Part shown: positions 1 to 12,100 of the stretch, piece after piece
Layout: the number at the start of each line of letters is the position of its first letter
Position numbering within the stretch: position 1 is the first letter of the stretch
Source: Cercis canadensis
Taxonomy: Eukaryota; Streptophyta; Magnoliopsida; Fabales; Fabaceae
DNA length: 64,000 nucleotides
Direction: 5' to 3'
NCBI GenBank assembly: GCA_003255065.1
Contig: QAOA01007568.1
Span: 124,001 to 188,000 of the forward strand
Program-made: the position numbers and the translations under genes
The notes under the pieces: model-generated
Told to the model about the DNA's origin: nothing
The model's input: only the letters and a program-made list of their open reading frames with translations
The model's database searches: none

Positions 1-1310
1 TGGCGAGTGTGATCATAACAAATCAGTGCCATGGTTTACTATCAAAAATAGTTGAGATCTGTATGACTTTTCTTTGTTGTGACAAGACATTGTCTCTTTA
101 GAATGAGGGCTTGCACTAGCTGATCTATTATCATGTTTTAGGATTGGAAGGGTATCTTTGACATTGGGCGATGGTACTCCCTAAATTTATTGACTTCACT
201 TTTGCTCCATGTTGTGGTGCACCACTAGAGATTAGATGAGTCAGAAATGGTGCATGGTCGTGCACATTAGGTTCTTATGCCGTCCAAGGTGTTAATAATA
301 CGAGTATTTTGCTTTTTGTAAGGAAGGAAAAGTCATAAATGATGAAATGAACTCTCCCATTCCCTTGAAATTTTGCCAAGAAAATAAGTAGACTAGTGTT
401 TTCGTTTTTGCTTCATTTTCTTCTGGAGGATGCGTAGTCTGCGGCCTTTGTTGAACAAAATTTCATACAAGTATATTGGAATTCAGTGGCTTGAAAGCAG
501 GCGTGATTGCCGTCAGCCCATTTTCCTGCTTGGATGGACATGTAGGTCTCAAATGGAAACTGAAAATGGAACCCAATGTTTAGTTTGGAGAGAAAGCGCA
601 CACAAATTTTGCCATCACTTCCAGTGAGAGCTTAGATTCTAAACTAACCATTTTGTCAAGGCAAGTTTGTAGCCCTATTGGTCAAGCCAACCCCAGCTAA
701 GTAATGACCTTATAATCGAGTAGTTTTTTTTTTTTCAGTAAGTATTTTTTATTACAACTTAGAATTCAAACAAGAAATTTGTACATCTTGACAATAGCTT
801 CAGAATCACTTGACTGCATGTTGTTTGGTAATTGAATAGAGTTAATGTGTTGTGTTAATCAAACAACGTTAATGTGTTGTTGTGTTGTAACTTATATTCA
901 CCTTTCAATCCGTTATCGTAACTTAAGTCATTTTTTTAACAAAATAAAAGTGGGTTGCAACAGAATAAAGTTCGAGTGTTTTACCGATATCTAATTTTTC
1001 TAATACTATTTATATTTAAATTAATTTTAACTCTTTTTAATCATGTTATAAAGATCAAATTTAAAATTATAAAATAATTCTTCTTGTGTGTATGAAAATA
1101 ATTTTGACTGTTTTTTGTTAAACTATTGTTATCGGAAACTGCAACTTAGAGTTCAGATGCAAAGTTAATTTATACCATTCCCATATGAATAAACAAGCGA
1201 ATGCAAAGCATATTTGGTAGTGAAATTAGTCTCGAACCAAATGATATGTAATCGACTTGCAGACAAACCTAAAATTATAGTCAAAATATAAAAAAGAAAA
1301 TCTCTGAAAT

Positions 1311-1500
1311 ATAGGGTGTGTTTGAAAGTGTTTTGATTTTTTTTGTTTTTAAAAATAACTATTTCTTGTTCTTGTTCTTTTGTTTTTAAAACAGTCTTGT
1401 GAGAATAAATTTTTAAAAACAGTTTTATCAAACAAAATTTTTTGTTTTATTATTTTTAAAAACAAAAAATTATTTTTAAAAACAGATTTCAAACATAGCA
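1311..1500. mobile_element. short MITE-like element with imperfect terminal inverted repeats
   Basis: The left end reads GGGTGTGTTTGAAAGTG and the right end, reverse-complemented, reads GCTATGTTTGAAATCTG, giving imperfect terminal inverted repeats about 190 bp apart. The interior is rich in TTTTTAAAAACA blocks on both strands and has no coding capacity. This looks like a non-autonomous DNA transposon, possibly hAT-like. I could not see a clean target-site duplication, so ends are approximate. Confidence 0.45.
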
Positions 1501-1813
1501 GTAGTTGTAACTAGTGACACTTTAACTAAAGAATAAACGCTAGAGGATACAAAATTCCATTTTGATCTGCATCATTTCTTGGAGCAAGTGCTCCAATTAC
1601 AGTTAATAGGGGAGTCAATTCAGCCATTTAAGTGGAGACGACAGAATTTAATTAACCGTACCATAGATGGGCATTAACGGGAACTAGGGAAGGTTAGGGC
1701 AGTATTGTCGTCCTGCTTCTGCCCTCTACTTAGCTTCGCCGCTGGATGGCTACAGCCTACATACATGACTCAAAGGGACCACAAAGCAATAGCTCCATGA
1801 CTCATGATCTTTT

Positions 1814-2273
1814 AGGGTATGTTTGAGAGTTTTTTTGAGGAGAAATGAGAGAAGAGTAGAGGAAAGGAAGGGAAAGAAAAGGGAGAAATTTTTTTCTCTT
1901 TTGCTTTGATGATTAAAATGAGCAAAAAAAAGAAAAAAAAAAAGAAATAAATAAAAAATTATAATTTTATCCTTTATTTATAGAGTAAATATATTTAATA
2001 TAAGATTTAATAATATTATTTAAATAGTATTTAAAAAATAATTTGAAGAAATAAATAGAGGTATAATAATAAATTACTTTTTTTTTCCTCTCCAAGCCCC
2101 TCAAATTGGAGGAGCACAAATGTGAAAGCAAAAAATGAATGTGGAGGTTTGAGGTTACCCATTGATTTTCTTTTATTTTTTAATCTTAAACTCCTAAACA
2201 AGAAAATAGACATATTTACTCATTTTTTTTTCTCTTATTTTTTTTTTCAATTTTAACTCCCAAACAAACCCTT
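1814..2273. mobile_element. MITE-like element, AGGGTATGTTTG family, copy 1
   Basis: The left end AGGGTATGTTTGAGAGTTTT pairs with the right end, whose reverse complement is AAGGGTTTGTTTGGGAGTT. The interior is purine-rich on the left and pyrimidine-rich on the right, with no gene. The same terminal sequence recurs at 25242, so at least two copies of one family lie in the window. Likely a non-autonomous hAT-type element, an inference from the look of the ends. Confidence 0.5.
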
Positions 2274-3993
2274 AAATTAAAAAAATTCCCCAACTTAAGG
2301 GTTTTAAACTACCAACATACTATTTATAGAGTTTATTTCCTTAAATTATATTTATTTTATATTTTCAAGTTTATGTATATTTTTCATAATAAATATAAAT
2401 TTATATATAAAATCTTCTATCTTTGACCCCAAACATAAGATCTCACTTATCAGATAGCCCATCGAAAGACAAGCAGCCTTTTGCTGTTAAAATTATTTGT
2501 TAACTTTAACTACTTGCCTATCAAATGCTATGATTACAAACACTTACACTCCTCAAAATTTTGTTGCAAAGCTTATCTTTTAAATATGGATAATCACTTT
2601 TAATNTGGATAATCGCTTTTAATATATCAACTCTGCAAAGGATATTGGTTTTGATATTCACAAAATACTTTGTCCCTTTTTTTAAGATGTGTGAGATACA
2701 TCATTCTACCAAATTATGGTTTTAATACGTTGACTCTTCCAAGTGTTATTGCAGTCTTGCAGACCAAGGAATCTTCTGGCGAACAAGAGGCAACAAAGAA
2801 AAAAGAACATATCCTCTTCATATTAAAAAAAAAAAAAAAAAAGACTTTTAGCACATCTTTGAAGAATCTAATAAGGTAAGAATAAGAATCAGTAATAACT
2901 TAAACGCAACCTCAAAATTTTGGAGTGAAAATTTCATTCTATTATAATGCATGTCAAACTAATTTTTGAGGGAATAAAGAGAAAAATTAAATATGTAATT
3001 TTCTATAAAAAAAAAAAACAAAATAGAATCTTGGGGGAAAAAACCAAAAAAGGTAATAATCCATCGCCCCTCCCCCCTCAAAAAAAAAAAACCATGAAAG
3101 GATGAATAGTACGTTAACTGTTACAAACTTACAATCATAAGGATAAGGGGGTCTCTTTGTTCATGTGATTTTGGCTGTGTTATGCAATGTGTCGGTGCAC
3201 CGGTTCCATCGTGCTCCCAGCCTTTCACCGCGTAAGGCAATAATATACTTCTTTTTGCATAATTAAAATTAAAACTCGTGCACTTTACAACTTGAAATTC
3301 TTTTACTAAGAACACGAAATAATTAGGGCTAATATTTTATTTTATTTTCTTAGTAAAAAAATGAATTAGTACTAAAGGACGACTTTGCTAATAATTGCGA
3401 TTCCCGAAGTTGCAGAAAGTAAACTGATATAGAAAATAGAATCCTTTTTCTCACTGATGTGTCTGCACAACCATTTTGACTTTTTTTTTTGTTCATCAAC
3501 TATATATATATATTACATCTCAGAAAATTAACAATAATTAATAATTTGTATTACTATTTATTTTTGCTTGATTTTTTTATAATATTGTTATTTAACAGAG
3601 AAACACACAGAAAGTAGAATCCCATGTAATAGTAGTAGAGGAGAGTAAAGGGGATAAAGTCAAATTCCTGTTGAAGCTTATAGAAGGCACCCCTCTCCCT
3701 ACCAGAACATAACACCACAACAGTTCTTCTACCCATTTGTCCTTCTCCTTGCGCTACAATTTTCTTCTCCTTTTTCTTTTGTTTTCTGTCTCAAAATCTA
3801 AACTTTCTTTGCTCCAATTCCATTATTGCAGGAGTTTTCCCTTTGGTTGTTAGACCCATTTGTGTTCCAGTTACCCTACCCTTCATTTGTATGCTTGTGC
3901 ATGTGAATTTTCCGGTGTGAGATCGTAGATCTTGGTGTCGGTGGTGGTTTTGAATCTTCGGGATAAAGGGGGGGTGGTGGTCGATCGGAGCAG

Positions 3994-6975
3994 ATGTCTC
4001 CGTCAAATGGTTTGCAGAATGGAGGAGGAGGAGGAGGAAGCGGTAATGGGGTCAATTATATAGAACACCCGGTGTCGAAATTGGACACTCTCGCCGGCGT
4101 GGCCATCAAGTACGGTGTGGAGGTATTTGTTCTATTCTATTCATTTCAATTCATTTGCTAGATAATTTTGAAGTGCTTATTCTTAGTGAATTTTATTTTA
4201 GTTATACGCGCTATTGTGATTATCTTCGTTTGTTTTAGCATGCAATTAGCGGAGCCAGTGCTCAGTAGAGAAAGCTTTAGTTGAAACACGGTGATAAAGA
4301 TTCTAATAAATGAATTTCAGGACACTTCAAAAACGATCTGGTTTTATTTATGGAAAAAATGTTGGTTTTTGGTTTTTCATGAGTAAGCTGATCTGAGACT
4401 GAAAAACCCCCCTAAATGCCTCCCTCTTTCCCTCAGTGCTTGATGTTATTGCACAAAGACAGTCATCAACTTGAGAATATAAAAAAAAATAAAAAATAAA
4501 ATACTAATTTTTATGAGTTCAAATGGTAAAGATTTAGCAAGTGATCGCTCCCTAAGTTCAATTTTTTTTTCCACTTTTACGATATTCTTGGTGATGAGTG
4601 GAATGAAAATGGATTGGAGAATGATATGAATGGAGGGGGTTCGCTTTTTGTCATTTTATTTGCATGGTAGGAGCAAAAAGTGGAAGCAAAGAATTTCTCT
4701 TATGTTTCCTTTCCCGTCTAAGTTTTGCAGGATGGGAGAAGTGTCTAATTTGCTGTGTTAAACACTCGTATTCACTGATCATTTTCTCTTTGCAATCGCC
4801 AAATATTTATGCTTTATCAACCAGTTTATAGGTACAGATAATGCAATCCCATTTAGATAGAGACGGAGGTGATCATGCATTCACATAAAAAATGATTTAC
4901 ACTGATGTCAGTACCCAGTATATAATTCTTGAGCGTATAGACCTTCCCTGGAATTGTTTCGTATAAGAGTACTTATTCAGGATCAAAAGATATATTTATA
5001 AAGAAATTAACCAATGAATGGACATAAAAGTTCATATTAGAGGACACACACTCATGCACTTTTTTGTTTTCACATTATTGGTAGTATACTAGTATTATAG
5101 ATATGTTAGACACTTTGGCTCTCTCTTTACTATCCAATTATCCACAGTGATTATCTATTTCTGTTAAATACTCAACAATTTCCCAAGAATTGCATTGTTT
5201 GTTGCTTTCTGGGCTTATAACAGGATACTGATTTATCTCACTTTTAAATGATCTAGGTTGCTGACATCAAAAGGATGAATAATTTAGCCACAGATCTTCA
5301 AATGTTTGCACTGAAGACGTTGCGAATTCCATTGCCGGGACGACATCCACCATCTCCCAGTCCGCCTAATGGATCTGCCACTTTGGGGTATAAGTATACT
5401 TTCATTTCCTTGTCTTTTTGTATGATGGGCAATAATTGAAATTCTTTTATCTAGGAAGCTTTTGCTATGCACAGCAAGCTTTATTCTACGAGAAGTTGTC
5501 TCTTGATAATTTGTTGATGCAGCATGTGGCAATTTATAAACCCATCATTTTGTGATCTACATCATTAAGTTTGCAGGCCAGCTTTCCTTCTCTTTCTTTC
5601 ATTTTTTTCCCAGAGGTTTCATTTATACTACTTTTGGGAAGGGATTCCCCTTCTTGGTGTCCAATTTTTACCTATCATGAGAACCCAATATTACAGGTTT
5701 ATGTGATTGTTCCAAAAAATATGAATTTAGGCGTTGATAAATAGTGCAGAATGCTTTGATCAGTGGTCTTATGATTATTATTTAGAGGCAAATAGCAGGA
5801 TATCCTTATCTGCTTTTACTGTTTTGAGCTGTGAACTCAATTGCACATGAGCATTATGCGATGAATTGTGAACTCAATTGCAGATGAGTATTATTATCTC
5901 TTTTAGAGAAAAAAAAAAAAAAAAACAGGGAAGGGTGACAAGGCAATTTTCCCATAGCGATCCAACTGAGGGAGGTGAATGGCTTCGGTGCTCTCACTTT
6001 CTTGGCTTCTGATTGTAATTCTTATTTTTGATTAAGGAAACAAATTTCTCCGCTCATCTGTGAAGCTTGAGTACTTCGCTTAGAGATTTAGTCTATTAGC
6101 CATAACTCCGCTTACTAATTACCTGGATTTGGAAATCTGACCTTGATACAGAAACTCATTTTACGAAAACTTATTGCAGAGAACATATCACCCAAAGGAG
6201 ACTTCTGCCCTTAGGTCAATCTAGCGTGCAGGAACCTTTCCAGTCCTTACGATTGAAGGCACCCCGACAGAAGATCTCACTGGCTATGAGCACTTTACAG
6301 AATTACTATGGACTCAAATCTTCAGATCTCAGGGGTAAAGCTGAAGAAACAGAAATGGAAGTTTATAGATCTAGTGGTTCTGATCATTTCAGAGATGAAT
6401 GGCTTCAGAAAGCCTCACCAGTATTGGACCCACCATCAAACCATCTTCACAAGTCAAGAAATTTATCTTACGATTTACTGTCTGAATTTGTGCCTCGTGC
6501 AGAAATTGGGGATGGGACAGGTGAGAAGTCTGATGAGAAATCTGTCCGCCGGCGTCAGAAAGCTGAAGTTGATAGTGGAGCTGTTACACCAGAAAGGTTG
6601 TTAAAAGAAGAAAATAATGGTGCAACCAGTGGTTTCTCTCCTTCAACAGGAAAAGGTTTAGCCATGAGGCCAAAATCGGCTAGCCGAACAGTGCTCCTTG
6701 CCGAGTCTGAGTCAGCATGGTTAGACTCTATTCCAATTGGGTTGGGAGAATCTATAATGACTGATGGGCTTTCTGCAGTGCGTAAATCATCGAGTGCATC
6801 AAGCCTCAAAGAGCAGGAAAAAAATTACTCAGCAACAGTCTGGTCCGCTGCAAAATGGAGTTTGAAACAAGACTTCCAAGCTCTCTCCACTGCAGCCATT
6901 GCCAAACCTATCTTTGATGGCCTACCATTACCAATCCCAATAACTGGCCGCAGAAACAAGGCTGCCCTTGATTAG
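3994..6975 (+). CDS. LysM domain-containing protein (intracellular type)
   Basis: Three coding exons, 3994-4122, 5257-5387 and 6180-6975, join in frame with GT-AG borders to give 351 residues. Residues about 20-68 form one LysM domain (YIEHPVSKLDTLAGVAIKYG, then VADIKRMNN and LRIPLPGR). A Gly run precedes it. The remaining 280 residues are hydrophilic, rich in Ser, Lys and Glu, without recognisable domains. There is no signal peptide and no membrane segment, unlike LysM receptor kinases, so it probably acts inside the cell. It matches in layout the Arabidopsis proteins At5g08200 and At5g23130, whose function is not established to my knowledge. A 9-codon upstream frame lies at 3891-3920 in the leader. 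The first ATG in good context at 3994 was chosen because the LysM fold follows directly. It is convergent with STT3B. Confidence 0.88.
5830..5894 (+). repeat. 28-bp direct repeat in intron 2 of the LysM gene
   Basis: TGTGAACTCAATTGCACATG and its near copy TGTGAACTCAATTGCAGATG start 37 bp apart (5830 and 5867). Two differences occur over 28 bp. A local tandem duplication inside an intron, with no sign of function. Confidence 0.75.
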
Positions 6976-9169
6976 TGCAACGCATTCCCATTATTGGATC
7001 CCATTAGTTTTGACACTACACAATCATAAATAGCTACAAGGTGAACCTGTTTTGGGTGAGAGCCTATGAAAAGTAAAAGGTGAAACAAAATACTGGGTTA
7101 GGATATTTATTTCAGACATTGAATAACGGGGTCAATGATTCCCCAAGAAAGAATTGCAGGGTTGTACTGGGAGAAGGTACATGGAAGAGGTCTGCAACTG
7201 GCTTTCATCAAATATACCAAAAATATTGGTACCATACTCATTAGGAGTTTACGTATAGATAGATAGTTCCATACTCATTTTTTAAATGATTGTTGCAAGT
7301 CAAATAGTCATCTTGTCCAGTTCATCCCAATTGTATCAAGGAATACTTAATCGAATATCACTATGTACTATGATTTTTTGGTGATACTCTTTATATCTGC
7401 ATTGCCCGTTCTGATGATTGGGCTGCAATACCATTAAATTTATTCGAACCATGTTCAATTTGTAGTTTCATTGTCATTATTATGAATGTTAAAGGAAACC
7501 TGAGCTGTTTATCTAATGTTGAGAATAATTCTTTTGCTAACATGATTATGTTTTTGTTTTGTTATATGACTGTATGGAGGTATAAACTCTAAATTTTCTA
7601 TAAATTATTTAGTGACTTGCATGATCAATTGTCTTTAGTGAACATGGTTTATAAAGGTTTGGCAAGGGGGCAATGCTAACACTGCTTCATAACTAAATGG
7701 CGAAAGGTTAAGGGTATGGTTGGTACAGTACAAAATGATATGGGGGAAATTTGACCAATTCAAAATATTGAATGCAAAATATCTTACACTTAGAAATAGA
7801 AAAACAAGGGACGATTGAAAATAAGATGTATAAGAAAGAGATGTGACCAAAATAGATAGATGCAATTAACCTTTCAATTAGGATAATGATATAGGGTTTG
7901 GCAGCTTGATTGCATTACTCGCCTTGCTATTGGCAGAGGACCTAACACTAGGCCTGCCAAACACCACTTTTAGCTAAACTGCACCCTCAAAATTGTGATT
8001 CATAGTTATAATTGGATTGTTGAATGAGCTATGTTGGTTCTCATCCACGGTAAATTCCATGAAAAGTTTGTCACGTACAAAAAGACTTTATACCCATTAA
8101 ATCTTAATTAATTATGGATTGGTAGGTGCAACTGGTCAAAACTTCCAAAACTAGAGGGTTAGGCTGCATTTAGACTTCCCCTGGTTTCCCAACATTTGAG
8201 AGCATTTGGAGCCTTCAAAATTAGGAATGCATTTCATTTGTTAATAAATGTTCTCATGATATTTGTTTGAAAAATTAAATTGATAATTAAAATTCAACTT
8301 ATTTTAAATGTTGTAATTCTTTTTATAGTTTAATTTAAATACAATGAATTCACTTTGTTTCTATAAAATGAATAAATAAAAAAGGTTTCAATAACAATTA
8401 AAAAATTCAATAGATGCATGAATATAAGCCCACTGAAGATTATTTTGTAGGTATGTGAGATGATATCTAATCTATATGTGTTTCTTTGTTTTTGTTAGGT
8501 GGAATTGTGGGGCTGTGAGGAAAGCAATTGTAACAATTATCTGAATGTCAATTTTCTTCTCAGGAATAACAAGACTTGTTTTAATGTGGGGATTAACTCA
8601 CATGCATGTGCCCCTTTTTTCTTACAAATTGATGGCCCATTGCATGATTGAATGACATTGCCGACACTCAAAAGATGGTCAGTGTTGAAAAATCGTAAGT
8701 TTGAGTTTCTTCCAGGAACAAGACAATTTTGACTTAAAGAGTAGCGAAGGGCACAGCAGATCCATATGTAGAAATTGTGACTATCAGAATACACATCCAG
8801 ATTCCAGAAGATGTCACGCAGTCCTCAACCTCAATTCAGTAAAAGGTACCCCACACAGGCTTACGTTACCTTCACCAGCAAAGTACACTGTTCAAATAAT
8901 CATAATGCATGCGATCCCAAGCACAAAATAAATATCATTATCATCGTCTTATAGAGGCACATGGTTGGATTATTTGGAAAGATATGATTGCAGGACATGA
9001 CCTCAACTAAATTCTACATATAAATACTTCAAAAAAGTCTATAAACTATAACATAGCCAACAGTTTTTCAGCTCTCAAGTTCACTACACTGCCACTAGTT
9101 CCCGCAGAGAAAACAAGTGTTTCACCTTTTTTTGTTTTGGGAATGGGGGAGGGGGATTAAGAATTAGAC
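6976..9169. other. convergent intergenic region between the LysM gene and STT3B
   Basis: This region holds the 3' ends of two genes transcribed toward each other. I see no further gene. Short blocks with TTTGGCAG and its complement (around 7655 and 7893-7968) hint at a very small inverted-repeat element but the match is too short to call. Confidence 0.6.
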
Positions 9170-12100
9170 TTACCGCCTATTCTTAGGTGGTTTCACTTTA
9201 TAAATGCGAACTATCCAATTCTGTGTAGTGAATGCCTCTTCCAAGTACTCAAGCTTTATGTCTTTATTTCCAATTTCAACTCCTCTAGCACGATCATACC
9301 TGTCATTCCAAGATGTGTGATTATAAGTAAAGATTAGATCAACTAACCTGAACATATTATTAAAGATACAAGCAATGATCACTATCCCGCCAATTTTAAA
9401 ACTTCATTGTAGTAGAAAATTCCCTTGGACAAAAGTTGTGGACAGCCACCAGCATAAACATTCATATTCAGAGCCTTAGGTTCACAAATCGCAATATAAA
9501 CTAGCTCCCTACTTCTTAGGAATATAAAATTCTCGTGTCATTCAGCCCTATCCCAATCTGTTTTTAGTTCCCCACACCTCATGGTTGTATTCGCTTCTCA
9601 CTCCATCTACATAGCAGTAGCCTCCCCCAACTATTACATGATTCTCCTACAATCATGCTCTTAATGTGCATCCAAGTCTCTATTCATACCTGACTAACCC
9701 ATTAACTTTTTCCAACTAACTTAGATGAATAAATTATAGGCATTGACAGTTCTCACAAATGAAAACCAAGGACTGACACTGGAAATTAAGAACTTCAAGG
9801 ATCATATCAAGCACAGGATCTTCTTACCTAATCCTTAGATAAATAAATTATACCCAACGTGCATTGCAAGAATGTTTAAAACTTCTCTTTTCTTAAAAAT
9901 TGATAAACTATATTGGATTTTCAACAAAAATGGATAAACCATGTTGGATTTTCAAAATGAAGCATGGTTTCTATATGACTGCAAAATGGATGGATCCCTT
10001 TCGCCAATGATATTTATGTATAATTGCACCTCCCTCTTAGAAGGACATGACTAAGCATGAAAATTCCAGACCCACTAGCGTCATCCTTGAAGGATGCCCA
10101 TGCCAATTGCAGATGTTTGTCCTATTATGCTAATATACATATGAATACATGCATATGCATTGCACCTGTCGGCAAGGACAACTGAATTTTATGTAGTGAC
10201 AACAATAAAATAATATCAACAATAAAGGGCACAGAACTTGCCCTGGTGGTTTGCCATATTCTGTTGTTAGCTCCCCAAACCGATAGTAAGACAACTTGTA
10301 CCTGATCACAAAAAAGAAAAAAAAAATAGAAGATTTTCAGAAAAATGATTAAATTAAATCACCATGTACCAGGAAGTCACACTCACTTCATATAGCATAT
10401 ATTGAATCATTACATTCCTCTTTAACTTTCATTTATTTTTTTTCTTTTCCCAAAGAAGATGGGATCATGATCCATGTTGTGGAAGGACCAGGGTAACCCC
10501 AAATACCCATACTTAATGGTAGGTCAAAAGACTATGTAAGGATCCAGCTTAAGTCTACGAAGAAATCCCGAGCCAATACGAGTGATCAACTACACCCTGT
10601 TAGTCAAGTTTAGTCCGTAATTTTATTCGCAACCCAAAATATTCCTACTTCAGAAGTGTATAATAAAAAAAATTTCCAAATCCATCTTGGCCTTTGAATT
10701 TCATGAGGTCAAATGGCTGTCTAGGCCTTTACTTTGAAAATAACAATGGCCTATAAAATGACATAAGAACAAATATTCATTGACATAAACATCAGTATTT
10801 GACTTCAAAAGAAAAAAAGTAAAATTAAAGCATGGATAAAACTCGCTTGGATTTCAAAGATAATTCACAAACCCAAATCCACCTGGCAGTATTAAGAAAC
10901 TTACATGAGACAGTTCAACATCTTGGGAGCTGCGCCTTTATCTACACGATACTCGCCGTTGACGAGGTAGTCGGGTTCCTTTATTACAGGAAAAACTCCA
11001 CCACCAATCCTCACCATCCACAGAAATCTACACAAAATTATGAATATCTTATGAAAAATATAGGAGCATTATGGGAATAAAGATGGCAGAATTCTTACTC
11101 ATATAATAATGGTAGACAAATAAACAAATCAGAGGAAAACCCAAAACATTGATATCAAGGACTGAAGCAATAAATGCATAGTTGCATCTTTCTAGTGAAG
11201 AAAATATAGCAGCAGAAATATCTAAAAATACACTGGCAAATCTCAGCCCAAGAAGTCAATTATTAGAAAGTCCAGCCCCAAAGATGCAAATTACCCATGA
11301 GCGAAATTGCTTTGAAACCATTAAGTATAGAAATACGTTTGACCCTTGTTTTCATATTTACCTTATTTATGTGGAAATTGCCTGTCAAATATGCAACAAC
11401 TTGATAAAATGTGTATTATTACCTTTTTATCTCCTGGATAGCACATATATTAAAGCATTCACAACAACAGGTTCGGGAGGAAGATAAAATTTAAAAAGCA
11501 TGACAAAAGAAGATGATAACAGAGTGTTAAATACTTACATCAATTTTCAAACATAGAAACAATGAATAAAAAATTGAGAAATTACTATATGCATAAAGTA
11601 ACATGATAAAATGGCAGAAAAATAAAAATACTAAATCACATGGACTTACTTATTAATGTCATCGGATGAATATCCAGTAACACCACCAAAGACAACTAGT
11701 ACATAATCCACATCAAGTGATCTCATTATCTCATAAGCCTCATCCTCATAAGAAGACATCGCACGCCCAACGGTCGCAATGTGTGTATTGTTCCAGGTGT
11801 TATTGTCAACAATGACTGTTCTATTTCCCATCGCAGAGATCTGATAACCATAATCCCACCATGACATCACCTTAGCATCTTGTGGAGTATTTTGCCGTAG
11901 CCAAAAGTAAGCCTCACGATAATCATCAAAGATGACCCTGTTGCCATGGGCACCCCTTGCAGCCAAGACAATTGAGGGAGATGAGTAAGCCTCTGATGTG
12001 ACCCAGGTACAGTGCGTAGCATATCTACTGAGCAGATAGAAAGCACCAAGAAGTAACACAATTGCACCATTTCTTTGGAAAGGCTGGGAATGATCAACTA

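Larger units (their letters stand above)
1..3700. other. gene-poor upstream region
   Basis: AT-rich DNA with no supported gene. Open frames here are short and have no recognisable motifs. It holds two short inverted-repeat elements (listed separately), several homopolymer runs and one N at 2605. The last few hundred bases, with an AT microsatellite near 3502-3513, probably include the promoter of the LysM gene that follows, but I could not fix a TATA box with confidence. Confidence 0.6.

Noticed and set aside
4500-4575. tRNA-like or SINE-like words in LysM intron 1
   Set aside because: No cloverleaf and no proper A and B boxes could be traced.
10832-11487. Plus-strand open frames opposite STT3B
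   Set aside because: They overlap real STT3B exons and introns on the other strand and have no motifs.
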